Assembly: GCF_000182925.2 (NCBI RefSeq)
Contig: NC_026504.1
Span: 2,604,001-2,668,000, forward strand
DNA: 64,000 nt
Direction of reading: 5' to 3'
Source: Neurospora crassa OR74A
Lineage: Eukaryota; Ascomycota; Sordariomycetes; Sordariales; Sordariaceae
Positions 36,827 through 48,681 of the stretch are shown piece by piece. The notes beneath the pieces are model-generated. The model made no database searches and was not told where the DNA came from. It saw nothing but the letters and a program-made list of their open reading frames with translations. Position 1 is the first letter of the stretch. Each line of letters opens with the position of its first letter. The position numbers were made by a program, and so were the translations under genes.

Positions 36827-38618
36827 GAAAATGCTGGCACAGCAGATTACTTGTTGGAAAGTACGGGTCTGCAAACCTCTGTCGATGGCCCATCTGTTGT
36901 TGAGCTGTGGTTCGGCGTTCTTATACCGTCTATTCTTTGGACCTTGGTTCTTGGCTTTGTCACTTTACCATGGCGTTGCGGACTGATCTCTATAATTCGA
37001 AGTCGTTACCTTTTACCTTTGGATTGATTCGGTGATTTTTGGTGCAGAGTGGTCCTTGTGTCTTGCCGATAGGAAACACGAGGCAAATGACCTATGTGTA
37101 AGTTGGGGCGGGAGAAAGGGCTGTGTGCTGGTGTGTGTGTTTTTGCGTGTGTATATGCTTTCTTTAAGTTCCCGCGTGAATGACGAAGGAAGACCACGTG
37201 GGAGTATACTAAACACCTTCATCTGGTCGCATTAAGAATAAGTCTTCTTGAATAACGAAGGTACAGGGAATAGATAAGAATAAAAATCAGAACCAAAGGA
37301 ACCCAGCTGTACCCTTTCTCCTCATCATATCGTGCTTTTATAAACATATATTTCAACGGCCACAAAAAGAAGACTGTGGTGCTTCGTATGACGCCACAGG
37401 ATATGTACCAGTGTTTCCGCTCCATCTCGATATTCATATGGATGTTTCTTGTCGATATCTCTGCATTCTTCGCTACATCCAGTCTAGAGGTAGGTAGGTA
37501 GACAGGCGTGCAAATTCTTTTGTCATTTGCACAAAAAGGGAAGGGACTTGTCGGGGAAGGGCATTCACCTACTGTACCTGCCTGACGGCCCTTGTCAAAT
37601 TGGAAGGAAGGTCCCGCCTCGAAGGAAGGACTTGGTGTACTTATGGAGAAGGCAATACCCGGGTGCAGGAAAAATACTGTTGCCAACCAGGGAAAGAAGC
37701 AATGAATGGTCCAGTTAGGCAAGCAGGCCAGCAATGGCCGAAAGAGGATGTCTGGCTTGATGTAAGGAGGTGAACGAGGGATGGGCATGTTGAATTTAAT
37801 GGCTTCCAACCTCAAGTTTCTCGATTCTCTTCTGTTTTGGCTCGTAGGCAAATCTCGTGGGGCATGTAATAACGATTTTAAAACAAAGACAATTGGAAGG
37901 AAATCGAAAAACCGACTAGGTGACTGGATTGAAATGCAAAGGAATTTTGCAAAGGAAACATTATCAATATATTTCGTAGGATACATACACTAGGTATTAA
38001 GGGTAAAGTCGTACCAGACAACTTTTTCTTCCTTTCCTGCCCACTTGCAAGATATAAAAAGCACTCCGCCTGGCCTGGCCTGGCCTGGCCTGCCCTGTGC
38101 TCTCTTCCAGCGCTATTCCGTCATGCAAAATAAATACAAAAGAGAAGTTCTATGGTGTTGGTATGATGTACTGTTTTTCCGAGAATCAAAAGTAAACAAC
38201 TCAACGCTTCTTTTAGCAACGTCAACCTCCTTTGCTCGTAATGCAAACCCCGAACAACCCTTTAAATGATCCGTGATAGATCACGGAAAAAGGACTCAGA
38301 AAATTAACCAGCGGCCGCCACTGTAGCCCCGTCGTCAGACTGAACACTGATATATCTCGCTTCAGCTGTATCCGGCCTCATGAGTTGTCCCCGGCTCCGA
38401 CCGCGGCCTTCGGCTTCACTTCCACCCCCACCTTCACACCACTCTCGTCCCTACCGCTGTGGGAGTTACTCAAATCCGCGATATCTCTCGTCAAGATTTC
38501 TACCCTCTCACTCTTCCTATAACCTAGCCAACACCTCCTTGAGCAACCCACTCCCCGCAGTCCCCGGAGTGACAGCCCCAGGAGTAGAACGCGCCAAGCA
38601 AGGACTGTTGATAAGGAG
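36827..38618. other. Convergent region between kapC and the Pro-rich gene
   Basis: 1.8 kb between convergent 3' ends. A 255-codon ATG frame on the minus strand (37986-37219) has no domain and odd composition; I do not call it a gene. A (TGGCC)n-like run lies near 38068-38092. The last 230 bp (38392-38618) may belong to the neighbouring coding region; see the separate entry. Confidence 0.45.
38380..38618 (-). other. Possible C-terminal continuation of the Pro/Ser-rich protein, frame disrupted
   Basis: Directly after the TAA that ends the 38619-40868 frame, the same frame resumes with protein-like sequence (INSPCLARSTPGAVTPG, then GSGLLKEVLARL) and hits a TAG. A second frame then continues with YRKSERVEILTRDIADLSN and ends at a TGA near 38380. 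This looks like a real C-terminus cut by one stop and one frameshift, or an intron I could not place. Confidence 0.4.
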
Positions 38619-40868
38619 TTATGCCGGTGGCGGCGCCACCAACGCTGGCGTAGCCTGCTTCGTCTCGGCCACACTGTCTAGGTCATGTGTCGTCGTTGTC
38701 AGCTTTGGTGCCGCCCCCGGCCCTCGCGCCTTGAGCGTTCCCGCGCGCGTGATGGTGATTTGGTTGGCTTTCACAGAGCGCGAGCGCTGCAGAGAACCGG
38801 CGCTGACGGAGGCGCTGCGGGCAAGGGGGATCGGAGGAGGTCTTCCCGATCGTGATTGGGTGGGGGGCTGCGAGGGGGAGCGTCGTAGTTGCTGTCCAGA
38901 TGGCGGAGGAGAGGATGGTAGTGTAGACGATGCACACGAATCAACCCGTTTCGGTCGGGCGCCGGCGCGGCGGGAGATGCTGATGGTGCGGGCGACGGAG
39001 ATCTCGACGGCGGCTTTGATGATGGGGTCGGCTTCTTCTGCTTCTTCCTCGGCGGCTGCGGCGAGGTCGACGGAGGGGGAGAGAGTGTGGCCTTTGTGAA
39101 CAGGTAAGAGGGGGGAAGAGGCTGTGGGAAGGGACGGGCTTTCGGGGCTAAGGATTGGAGATGAAGTCGTTTCTGGCATGGACGACTGCGGCGGCGGTGA
39201 AGTGGGTGAGCGTGTTGACAGGACTGAAACCACTTCCCGCGGTTCGGGTGGCTGGTAGACGGTTGGTTTGAGAAGGAAGGGGCTGACGATTTTCGGCTCG
39301 TTCGACTGGCGGCTACTCGAGACGTCTAGAAATTGTGCTGGTGGGCTCTTAGGGGTATCGAGCATGAGGGTGGAATCTCCGGGCGCGAAATGGGAGTCTT
39401 TGCGTGGGGGGAAAGCCTGTTCCGATTTGGACTGATGCTGTTGCTGTTCTTCCCAAACTTCCGGTTTTCTGGGGGTGGCAGAAGTGTTTTCGTCACCAGG
39501 AAGATACTCTGATTTGCCCTTCTGCTGCGGTTGAGATTCGTGGTAAGAATGATGCGGTTGCTGCTGCTGCGCTTCCAGGAAACTCTGCTTGTGATCGGCA
39601 CGTTCCTGCTCTTTTATTGTCCGCGGCGAGATTATCGGCACTCCCTTTTTCTCCCTACGAGGGGGAGGAGCATCCAATGGCTGCAAGTAGTCAGAAAACC
39701 CATCTACCGTTGGTGACGGGATAACGGCTGGCGACGAGTGTGCGCGTGATCGGGGACTTGGGGGAACAGCAAGTTGTTGACGGCCTGGTATTGGTGGTAA
39801 AGTTGAAAAAGATGGTGATCGTGTCGGCTGGGGCGAGCTTGCCCTACGGAACTGTTTTACCTCCTCTTCGCGTTGAACCACAGCCCTGTCGTTGACGGAC
39901 TTGAGCTTTTCGAGCGTAGCCTGACGCCTCTCCAGGAGTGTCATTTTGCTGTTTCTTTTTTGCTGTTGCGGGTTCAAAACTCCACTAAACATGACGCTGT
40001 ATCGATCCAATGTGATACTCGGAATCTCCACGTCAAGTCGTAAGGGAGCACTAGTCTCCGAGTTGGGCGCAATACTCCGTGATCGGTCATTCCAAGAACT
40101 TACTGGAGGCACCGGCGGTGGTGGTGGCTGCCTCCGCTGCCGTGGCTCGACAGGCACAGTAGTTGTTGGGAGATCCGTATTCGACCTAACGAGTAGTGGG
40201 ACATGCTTTTGTCCCTTTTTCCCACTGATCGCGTGGTTCCTCGGTGGGACGGCACTGCCAGCAGCTTCCCGTCCACTGCTTGTTGACGACAGAGAAACCG
40301 CGGAACTGTTTGCAGAAATGAGGTCGGCGGCCTTTGCTGTATTTGACTGCTTCCCCCTCCCGAACAGGGCTCCAAATATTCTTTGTCTTGTCGTCTTTCG
40401 TCTCTGAAGAGGGGGTGCTGGAGGCGCTGTCTGAAGCACCATTTGCGGCGCTGCTGCTGGCGGTGGCGGTGGTGGTGAAGGAGTCCTTCGAGGTGGTGTG
40501 ATGCTTTGTGGTTGCCAGGAGCTGGGTTGAATTAAGGAGGTTTGCGAAGGGCTTCCCAGAGCCATTCCGATCGGAACCTCCATTGAGGTTATGAAGGATT
40601 CGTGGCCAGTCATAGGGGCTGGAGCCAAAAACGAAGTCATACTGGATGCTGCTGCTTGATCCGGACTCGCCTCTGGCGTTGGCAGGTTTCCACCTCTGAT
40701 ATCCATCACGTATGGTTGCATGCGTAAGGGATTTAGCCTTTCAGCCCCCCTCCACCCATCCACAGTGAGTAGCATGTCGTCCCTCGACTTGCGTTTCTCG
40801 CTAATTGACCTCGAACTTGCTGACCTGAAGGATCCAGGTCCAGCCGAAGTGCTTGGTCGATGCGGCAT
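38619..40868 (-). CDS. Proline/serine-rich protein of unknown function
   Basis: 750 codons in one exon, starting MPHRPSTSAGPGSFRSASSRS and stopping at a TAA at 38619. The frame is open upstream to another ATG at 41225 (868 residues), but that extension has a different composition and I treat it as leader. Most of the protein is disordered: PPPPP runs, Gln runs (EAQQQQPHH), and many SP/TP sites suited to kinases and SH3 partners. Short ordered-looking blocks are TTRQRIFGALFGRGK, LDRYSVMFSGVLNPQQ followed by LLERRQATLEKLKSVND, and a C-terminal basic Ser-rich part. No catalytic domain or membrane segment is seen. Perhaps a cell-polarity or signalling scaffold, but that is a guess from composition. 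Confidence 0.7.
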   Translation of the reverse strand: MPHRPSTSAGPGSFRSASSRSISEKRKSRDDMLLTVDGWRGAERLNPLRMQPYVMDIRGGNLPTPEASPDQAAASSMTSFLAPAPMTGHESFITSMEVPIGMALGSPSQTSLIQPSSWQPQSITPPRRTPSPPPPPPAAAPQMVLQTAPPAPPLQRRKTTRQRIFGALFGRGKQSNTAKAADLISANSSAVSLSSTSSGREAAGSAVPPRNHAISGKKGQKHVPLLVRSNTDLPTTTVPVEPRQRRQPPPPPVPPVSSWNDRSRSIAPNSETSAPLRLDVEIPSITLDRYSVMFSGVLNPQQQKRNSKMTLLERRQATLEKLKSVNDRAVVQREEEVKQFRRASSPQPTRSPSFSTLPPIPGRQQLAVPPSPRSRAHSSPAVIPSPTVDGFSDYLQPLDAPPPRREKKGVPIISPRTIKEQERADHKQSFLEAQQQQPHHSYHESQPQQKGKSEYLPGDENTSATPRKPEVWEEQQQHQSKSEQAFPPRKDSHFAPGDSTLMLDTPKSPPAQFLDVSSSRQSNEPKIVSPFLLKPTVYQPPEPREVVSVLSTRSPTSPPPQSSMPETTSSPILSPESPSLPTASSPLLPVHKGHTLSPSVDLAAAAEEEAEEADPIIKAAVEISVARTISISRRAGARPKRVDSCASSTLPSSPPPSGQQLRRSPSQPPTQSRSGRPPPIPLARSASVSAGSLQRSRSVKANQITITRAGTLKARGPGAAPKLTTTTHDLDSVAETKQATPALVAPPPA

Positions 40869-43800
40869 GACGGCTATGGCAGCGGCGACAACGTCGAGAG
40901 TGAGAACCTGGCGAGACAGACGACGGACGAGATAGGGTTTCCATCTGCCAGGAAAGGAGAAGTGGCAGACATTGCGGTTTTGAGTAGGACGGACACGTCC
41001 AGTTGCGTTGCGTAGGGCAGAACCTGACACAAAACCTGGTCCTGGGATGAAGGAGGCCCATGGGTCATGGCCGTGCACAATAATACCCTCGTTGTTGACT
41101 CCTGGATGGAGCCCACGATGTCGGCCAAAACCCTGGGGGAGGTCGATTGGTCTGGGCCGCTTAGCCCCTTTCATCGTGGTGCCCGCTGTCGTCATGCCTT
41201 TGGCAGTGGGCTCCAGGCCTTGCATCCGCCGCTAATATCGCTAGGTGCCCTGGCTCAACCACGGATGTCCACCGATGGTACCTGGATAGGCCGGGAAGGA
41301 CCCTGATATGTTTGTTTCGAATTATCGTCTGGGAATCGTAGCAATCACCGAAGGCGAAATGGCGGAGCGAATTGAGAAGGAGGAATCACCTCACCGGCAT
41401 TTGAGCAAATGAAGGACGCTGTCGACCCAAAGAGAAGAAGGATTGAGAGGAGCCATCCTGGCCACAATATCCAGGATGGGTGAATGCCAAAGGAAGAGGC
41501 GCGCTTAACAAAGCTATATTGATGAAGATATAAAGGAGACAATTACCCAGAGCCTCGAATGACTTCATTTTGTTAGCAAGCCTAACGCCAGCCCAAAAGC
41601 CATCCGAGGATCGCATGGAAGTTCGTTGGCAGGCTTTGATCGAGCACAATGTTCTGGAAGGCCATTGTCCAACCAAGATGGCCGAGGCCCTTGATGCTTT
41701 TCCCAGTGAGGTTGATCACCGCCAGGGATATGGCTCAATATTGCCCAAATCATGAAGATGAATTCTTGGAAGGAATCTGGGGTTGATGATAGAGGAAAGA
41801 AAACTGACGAGCAGGTGGAGAGTTGTCGAGGCTTCCCTTGTTCAGCATTGGACAATCTGGAACAATGTGTGTGTACAATGCAAGGGGCGCGACAGATCCA
41901 CTTCCAGGGCTATCCTAGCATGGCCTTCTTCGGCTGCTTCCCGGCTTGGGCGTGTCTCATGTTGATGGCTCCCACCGTGTACACTACATACTCCAACGAT
42001 GGTTTGGACTCGGGAACCGGGAGAGATGCGCCATGATCGGGATCCTGGTCTCCATAAAGGATATGAGGCTGCCCCAAAGAGGATTGGGCCACGCCGAAAC
42101 CGATCCCAGGAGTTGCCTCGATAGACCATGCTGGATCATATCTAAGTCGATATTGCAAAGGATGTGTAGCCATTATTAGCCTATGCTGTGTTTGGAGTTA
42201 ACGGACAAAGAGGAAGGCGTCGTTCGATCCGTGAACGAGACCCTAGCATCAAACAACCGCAACAATGCCATGACCTGTCGTTGGTTTCGCCGCATCTTGC
42301 TATTTGCTGACTTGACGCCGCCGTGGTTGTTGAGGTTGTGAACCGTATCAAATGATGCCTTGTGCAGATGTGGAGATGACGATGAGATCCCGTCCGTCCT
42401 AGCAAACTCGCAAGCTTACCAAGCGGGGCTTCATTGTGCTGAGAGCACCGGATTTGGGCGATGACTGCCTTGTCCTTGGTAATGACTGTCGAAGAAGTAC
42501 GAAGCATGCGGTGTATCTTACATGTGTACGTCTTTTACCATGCTGTCAGAGCCAGGCGCTAGACTCTCAGGCCAGCAATTCTGATGTCCACCAGCGCGCC
42601 AAGACTTCGGTTTAATGATGTTAAAAGGGGCCGGTTATGAATCCGAAAATGTCGAGGCTACGTCTCAAAGATGCACAACTCCAGTCAGCGACAGCCTGCC
42701 TGACTGGAACCCTGGACATCACACGCCCTTGAGCCAAGATTCGTATGATATAGGAGCTGCCGGCTTGAACAGGTAACCTTTGGTTTTCACCATACCTTTA
42801 GATAGGTAGCTTATACCTCAGGGATTTGTGCCTGTTGTTGGCGCCTGGGTCCCGTCGTCTCTTTGTTGAAGTTTGTCATGTTGGATGAAATGGAGGTCTA
42901 GAGGAAAGAGGTGCTGAATGGATCTCTGATTCGCCGTGCACTAACCGACATCCACGAGGCAAGCCGAACGCTAGAGCATGCGTCTGCATTCAAGGAGCTC
43001 CGCTTGTTGTTGGGACGACAGCGGGATGGATCCGAATGCTTGACCCTCTTGGCGTCATATGCAAACTGTTTTCTGTGCTTTCCAACCCCGTCATCATCTT
43101 CACTGATGTGTGCGCCATGCAGACAACGGGCGTACTTTGCTGCTCCTCTTTGTTGAGATGAATGAGGGGCATCGGAGCAATGAACCCAACATGGTGTTGG
43201 GGCACAGCATCAGAGAAGATGGACGTCTGTCAGAATATCTTCATACTGTTGTTGATGTCAGACTGAAACGTCGAGAGTACGACAGCAAACTCTTCTTGCT
43301 GTCCGTCTCGGCGGTCAATGAGGCGGAATGGGGTCGTGGAATTCCACGGCCCTGCAAAAGAACGGTGAAGAATTCCAAGTCTGGATGAAGAAGAAGCTGC
43401 CACCTGTTTGTTGAAGAGGGGCCCACTGTTGACCACTTCGGTTGCTCCCGTCGATCCAGCTTGGAAATGCCGCTGGGAGTCGATGGAAGGATGCTTGGTC
43501 CTAGAGGCTGTCTGCTAACAATCACCGTGTTGAGTTTATACGATCGTATGTTAAAGAGATACATACCTACCTAGTGTACAAGTAAGTCTCACCTGCCGAA
43601 CCCCTCCGCGACTCCGAAGAGGTCAACGTCCAGGCAACTTCCTTTGGCGGGGCACCTCGCTGAACCTACCTAGTGACGAGGAGGGGCCTGGCTGGTGAGG
43701 GGGCTCCTCTCAAGAGCTTCTCTTCCAATCCACACAACGGGAATCCACAACCACCAGGCACCGTTACCCGGCCCCATTCACCAGCTGGCCTTCGCTGGCT

Positions 43801-44120
43801 TCCCGGTTTAGCCCACTAGAATCCCAGGGGGACCAGTGAGTCGTTCCCCTCCACTGTCATGTCACCGCTTCCCCTTTTCGCATCCAATCCATAGAGGTAT
43901 CCAGTCGCCGCTCCGCTATCTTCCGCCGCCGCTTAGCCCCCCCAAGACTACCGGCCCCCCTCCCCCCTTTGCCAACCGAGCCGCGTTTGTTTGGGTTTCC
44001 CTTTTTTTAATCCTCCCCGAAAGCCAGCTTCTTCGTCGTCGTTGTCTGTCGATACACTCCTCCTTCAACTCAACCACCGAGTCCTTTCCATCACACCAAC
44101 ATCACACAAATCCCGACAAA
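40869..44120. other. Large intergenic region before profilin
   Basis: 3.2 kb with no confident gene. Two small minus-strand ATG frames look somewhat protein-like: 42173-41910 (87 codons, MATHPLQYRLRYDPAWSIEA start) and 41567-41386 (MKSFEALG, then a hydrophobic LLYIFINIALLSAPLPLAF stretch resembling a signal peptide, then HPGYCGQDG). Neither is supported by a family match. The last 300 bp before profilin are C/T-rich leader. Confidence 0.4.
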
Positions 44121-45202
44121 ATGTCCTGGCAAGGTCAGTGCCTGTTTCCGCCTGGGCCCTCTTCCCGTCCTTGGGAGCTGTTTCACGCCCAACCCCACCT
44201 CGACGGAAGCTGGGAGAATAAGCAAGCTAACCCCGAATGTCTTGAACAGCCTATGTTGACTCGAGGTACGATATACCATTGGAAACCACCCGAACCCATG
44301 AACACAACGAATTGCGACGCCATCGACTGCTAGGGGTGTGATTGCCTGCGCCTGATGGTTGTTCGGCTTCGGCCCCAAGAATGCGGAGAACCACCTGTAC
44401 ATGGAAACGGACATGGACATGATGAGCTAAGACGTAATCTCCTACATATAGCCTTGTTGGCACCGGCCACATCGATAAGGCCGCCATCATCAGCGCCGCT
44501 GGTGACAGCACCTGGGCTGCGACTCCCGGCTTCACGGTACGCCTTGTCTCGCCAACTTCCCCCCGATTTCTGCCCGCACCCTTTCCCTGCCCTCATCTCT
44601 GTCTCTCCTTCGGGCGCATAAACGGTCGGACATCTACAATGTCCGAGAAATCCTGGTCAGGGAGGCTGTTTGCACCGGGGAAGCAGAGAGCGGGGTTGAT
44701 GGCGTGATAGGACCCCCCGACGATGTATCGGGCGCCAAAGTTCCAGAGAAAGCTAACAATCTGTGACGTATTATAGCTGAGCCCCGATGAGATGAAGTTC
44801 ATCTCCGCCGTCCTCGGCGATAATGGCAAGGGCTCCAACGTTGACAAGGTTTTCGCTGAGGGTCTCCACGTTGCCGGTCAGCGCTACGTTGCCTTCAACA
44901 TCGAGGGTCGCCACGTCTACGGTCGCCAGGTGCGTACTATCTCTATCCCCTTATCGTGTCTCAACCTCAGACGCCCGAACTTTAGTCGGCCGCGCTGCTC
45001 CAGGCATCCCCTTTCCAAGCCTCGTATGTTCAAGCTCACTGATGGTTTTTCTTCCCCCCAAAAATAGGGCAAGACTGGCGTCATCATCGTCAAGACAACA
45101 CAGGCCATCCTCGTCGCCCACTACGGCGAGAACGCTGTCGCCGGCAACTCGACACAGACCGTCGAGGCGCTCGCCGATTACCTCGTCAAGGCCGGATACT
45201 AA
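44121..45202 (+). CDS. PFY1: Profilin
   Basis: Five exons: 44121-44133, 44250-44265, 44452-44536, 44777-44929 and 45068-45202, giving 133 residues. The N-terminus MSWQAYVDSSLVGTGHIDKAA is the profilin signature (poly-proline-binding Trp/Tyr); LSPDEMKF, GRQGKTGVIIVKT and the C-terminal ALADYLVKAGY complete the fold. Profilin binds G-actin and formin proline tracts to drive actin-cable growth. The first two exons are only 13 and 16 nt, so gene-finders often miss this start; introns are 116-240 bp. Length is close to yeast profilin (126). Confidence 0.95.
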
Positions 45203-45992
45203 GTCATGTCGGGAGGTAGTGGGAAGAAGGATGAGATGATTGGATGTCTTAAGAGTCACTGAACAAGAAACAAATGAAAACGGGATGAAGACAAGGAAGA
45301 CGAAAGATGGGAAGACGGAAAAGAAACCGAAAGACTTTCCTGTGAAGGAGTATTGGGGACTGGTGTACTGGATGGATGATATCCTTAAACAGGCATAGGC
45401 CCTTGGGAATTTTTTTTTTCTGGAACTGACAGCACACTTTGGCGGAATTTGCCTTTCCATGTCAGTCGAGGCTGCCGGTGGTGAAAAACGTTCCTCGTCC
45501 GTTGTTCCATCATTGGGGTTATATGGTATCGTGATTTTGTAGACAATTTAACACCCCCCCCACCCCGGAACCATCTATAGTATTTGATTCTTCCTCTCAA
45601 AATTATGCATGAAAAGAAAGCCCGATACTTCCCTCTTCATATTACAACTTGGGTATCCCAAAGTTCGCTCCAACGCCGTTTGTGTGAATGTGCATGTTGA
45701 TCGTGGGCATTAGACCCTTCATAGGCGTTCCCTCTCCTTTTCGTTTCACAACCGTCGTTTCTTCGTTCATGTTCCCGTTCGCCTCGTATTCTTTCTTTTG
45801 CCCTCCCTTTCATAGCGCGAGCGCTGAACCTGTCTTGCGCCCGACCCGCCGATGTCATTCAACCGAACGGCAAAGCGAGTATTCGTGAGCTTTCGAAGAG
45901 CGGCGCCATGGCCCAGACCATATCCTCGTTCGGCACGTTTGCACTATGCCACGGCGCCCTCGCCTTTTCCCCTCAACACTCAATCCCTCCAT
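45203..45992. other. Convergent 3' region, profilin and GOT1
   Basis: 790 bp holding the two 3' UTRs. No other gene seen. Confidence 0.5.
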
Positions 45993-46877
45993 TTAAACAG
46001 GCAAATCCGCATTCTGCCTCGCTACCACACCAGACCGATCAACCGCGGTGCCGATATAAGGTCCAATAACAGGAATGTTGCGCGCGAAACCCGCTATCGT
46101 TCCCAGGAAGTCGCCAAAGAGGATCATGATCCCATAAAGCTCCACGCAGAAGCCGATCAAAGGCCAGCGCATCAAAATCAAAGCCAGACCGGAGAAAAAA
46201 GCCGCCGTACCTTTGGCCTTTTGCTTGCGTGCGAAGAAGGTGAAAGTTTTTTGGGGACCGATTATTATAGTTAGGCCGATTAGGAAGAGAATCTTTTTGG
46301 GTGTCAGAAGTGTTAGTAGGTACATAAACGCAGGAGAAGAAGAAGAAGAAGAAGAAGATAGACAACAGGGAGATAAGGTGAGAAAACAAAACATACATTG
46401 CCCATGGCAAGCATGGCCCGGTCAAAGAAGAGGAGGACACCGCCGATGAGGAAAAAGCCACCTGGTTGGAGAGTTCGTCCCGTCAGTTTATTTTGGTCCC
46501 TTCTTTTCCCCAAAAGAACATATAAGCGTGTATGTTCGATCCGATCCCATGACAGATGCGCAACGTTCGCGCGCCCAAAACTTTCAAATCATGGCCGGTG
46601 GCGCATTAATGCGCAAAGAGATCCAGCTCCCGTACATAATCGCTGCTAGGTAGGTCTGGCAAGGAGCTATACAGAGGTTCGGAAAGGAATATTTGAGGAG
46701 GGAGATTCGGGAACTAGGGATGGTGAATGCATACCGCCAGAGCAAAAGGCGACTCCAATTTCTAGAAACAGAGAAAAAACAGAGATTAGTATCATATACT
46801 CGCAGTCCGTGCCGTAGGCCATAGTCAGGTTGGGGGTCCAACTCACTTTGGGAGTCGGATAACCACATTGTAGGCAT
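45993..46877 (-). CDS. GOT1: Golgi transport protein Got1
   Basis: Four exons: 46877-46847, 46761-46735 (27 nt), 46461-46397 and 46292-45993, giving 140 residues, close to yeast Got1 (138). Begins MPTMWLSDSQKIGVAFCSGG. Four hydrophobic segments follow: GFFLIGGVLLFF, ILFLIGLTIIIG, an AAFFSGLALILM stretch, and LIGFCVELYGIMILFG. PQKTFTFFARKQKAKGT and MRWPLIGFCVE are strongly conserved Got1 motifs. A small membrane protein of the early secretory pathway, needed for ER-Golgi vesicle fusion. The intron of 273 bp (46734-46462) is longer than the others (85 and 104 bp). Confidence 0.92.
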
Positions 46878-48048
46878 ATTGCTGGTGTTGACTCGGAAGC
46901 TTTTTTGGGCGGGGCGGAAGATAGCTAGCTCAAGAGCTAGATGGGGAGTTCGAGGCAGCGCGAAAAGAAGTGAAGAAGCGGAAATAACTGCCGATGAATT
47001 AATAAGATAATGTAGTATATAGTAAAGAGCGTAAATACGCTGACTTGTGAAAGTGCTGACTATGTCTAGTTGTTGCAAAGGCGATCGAAAACGGTCTCGT
47101 TCGACGATGTGCTAAGATGCGATCAAGGGGCTTGCATCAACGCCGCGCCAGGGACGCGGCCGGCAGAGCAATCGGACCTTAGCGGCTTCGGGGGCCTGCC
47201 GACGGGCGGGCAGGAACAGATCCACTTTGGCTTAGCTTTCTGCAGCTGTGATTGGTTCTGAGGATCAGGATTGGAGGGGCCAACGAACCGCAAAAGCATC
47301 TTTTCTCGAATTTCGGGAAATTTTCCTTTTCGTTCTCTGTTCTACGTCCAGTTGTCGCGCAGAGATGAAGGCGTTTCAGAACAGCGAACATGGCAGTTTT
47401 GTTCCGAAACCACGCCTCGATCGCGTATTATATGCTTGTCAGCATGTAATGGTCTTAATGATGGACCAGGGCGCTTGATTACATGATTTTGCTATCATCA
47501 GGGGCGTCTTGGTCAGCTACGGTAGGTACTATTCATTTCCTTTCCCTTCACGTTGCCACGACGGCTCTAGCTTCTTGCTAGAGCAATCTGAGTTCGGTTT
47601 CTCTCCCGTCCGTTCTCGGTGGTCTGTCGGTTAGCTTTCGAGCTTTTGGGCAAAGAGCGAATGATCACGATTAAGCCGGAGTGTCGATTGTATCTTGCTG
47701 TTGAAAGACAGCGAGTACGTAGTTGGGACTTGACTTTGTTGGTCGCACATTCTTTTGCGATTAGATTAATTCTTTGTGAGAATAATAATAACATCACATC
47801 AACAATGCTCCCTTCCTGGTTCCTGTTTAAAATGAAAACGCCTTGCAATCGGTCCTTCTTGTCCCTCAACGCCTTGGAAACCGAGTCATGTTCAACGCCT
47901 CCTTGTAATATCCCATCCAAGTTTGTAGATGCTTCAATGTCCCTCCGACCCGTACGTAGCGCGTGCGAGATGCCCACGCCATGGCCAACAAGCGCCAAAT
48001 GACAAGGCAGCCAGCCCAGGTCCAAAAAATGCGCTCCCTAGGTAGTCA
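46878..48048. other. GOT1 upstream / IES6 downstream region
   Basis: 1.17 kb between two minus-strand genes. Overlapping open frames on both strands around 47567-48025 (152 and 127 codons) have no family features and I reject them. Confidence 0.45.
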
Positions 48049-48681
48049 CTATTTGAGCACGGTGTGAGCACCTCTGGCCTCCAAGAACTGCTCTCCCACG
48101 CCCTGCGGTAGACTTCGGATCATAGCAAACACCTCCGCGTTATGATATCGCAACCTGGTCTTAGGATCAATGTACGGTGCCGACAGCCCAGTAATATCAC
48201 AGTAGCGCTTCATCGGCGCGAGACTCGGTGCGCTTTCAATGTTGGTATACGTCGCAACCGGTGCCGAGGACAGACTCGCGGCCAGCCCGTTCGATCCCTT
48301 TGCTGGCACGTTAAGGCTCTTTTCTAGCACCAGCTTGGACAAGCTCCTAGATGCCTGTGCCAGATTGGCTGTTGTGCCATTCGCGTTCGCACCGTTGGCC
48401 GAAGGTACGACTGGTGTCGAGGTTCCGCTGGTGGAAAGACTGTCGTCGCCAACCGGGGCGGGCGTGGCGGCGCCGCTGGCATCTTGGGGTGTAGCAAGAA
48501 TGGAACTGGCCTCCTTTCGTTGCGCGTCGCCGAGTATGGTCTTGATGTTTTTGTTGCGGCGCTGGTTTGGTCGCCAATGGGTGTTGCGAAATGACTTGTG
48601 GACGGAATGGATGTCAAGCTGCTCAATGAGCTTGAGATGCGCGGCTGCCGCAGCTTGAGCTTCTGGAGTTTGGTTTGACAT
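48049..48681 (-). CDS. IES6: INO80 chromatin-remodelling complex subunit Ies6
   Basis: Single exon, 210 residues, ATG at 48681. The C-terminal YL1_C domain occupies residues 157-210: MKRYCDITGLSAPYIDPKTR, LRYHNAEVF, then EQFLEARGAHTVLK to the end. The N-terminus has FRNTHWRPNQRRNKNIKTIL, also conserved in Ies6, and the middle is a Thr/Ser/Ala linker. Ies6 pairs with Arp5 as the module that couples ATP hydrolysis to nucleosome sliding in INO80. Vps72/YL1 shares the YL1_C domain but is much longer, so Ies6 is preferred. Confidence 0.92.
   Translation of the reverse strand: MSNQTPEAQAAAAAHLKLIEQLDIHSVHKSFRNTHWRPNQRRNKNIKTILGDAQRKEASSILATPQDASGAATPAPVGDDSLSTSGTSTPVVPSANGANANGTTANLAQASRSLSKLVLEKSLNVPAKGSNGLAASLSSAPVATYTNIESAPSLAPMKRYCDITGLSAPYIDPKTRLRYHNAEVFAMIRSLPQGVGEQFLEARGAHTVLK

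Noticed and set aside
37219-37986. 255-codon ATG frame on the minus strand
   Set aside because: Mixed hydrophobic and random composition, no family motif, located in the 3' region of kapC. Kept only as a remote possibility.
47567-48025. Overlapping 152- and 127-codon frames on opposite strands
   Set aside because: Mutually antisense, no motif, and in an intergenic region between two minus-strand genes.
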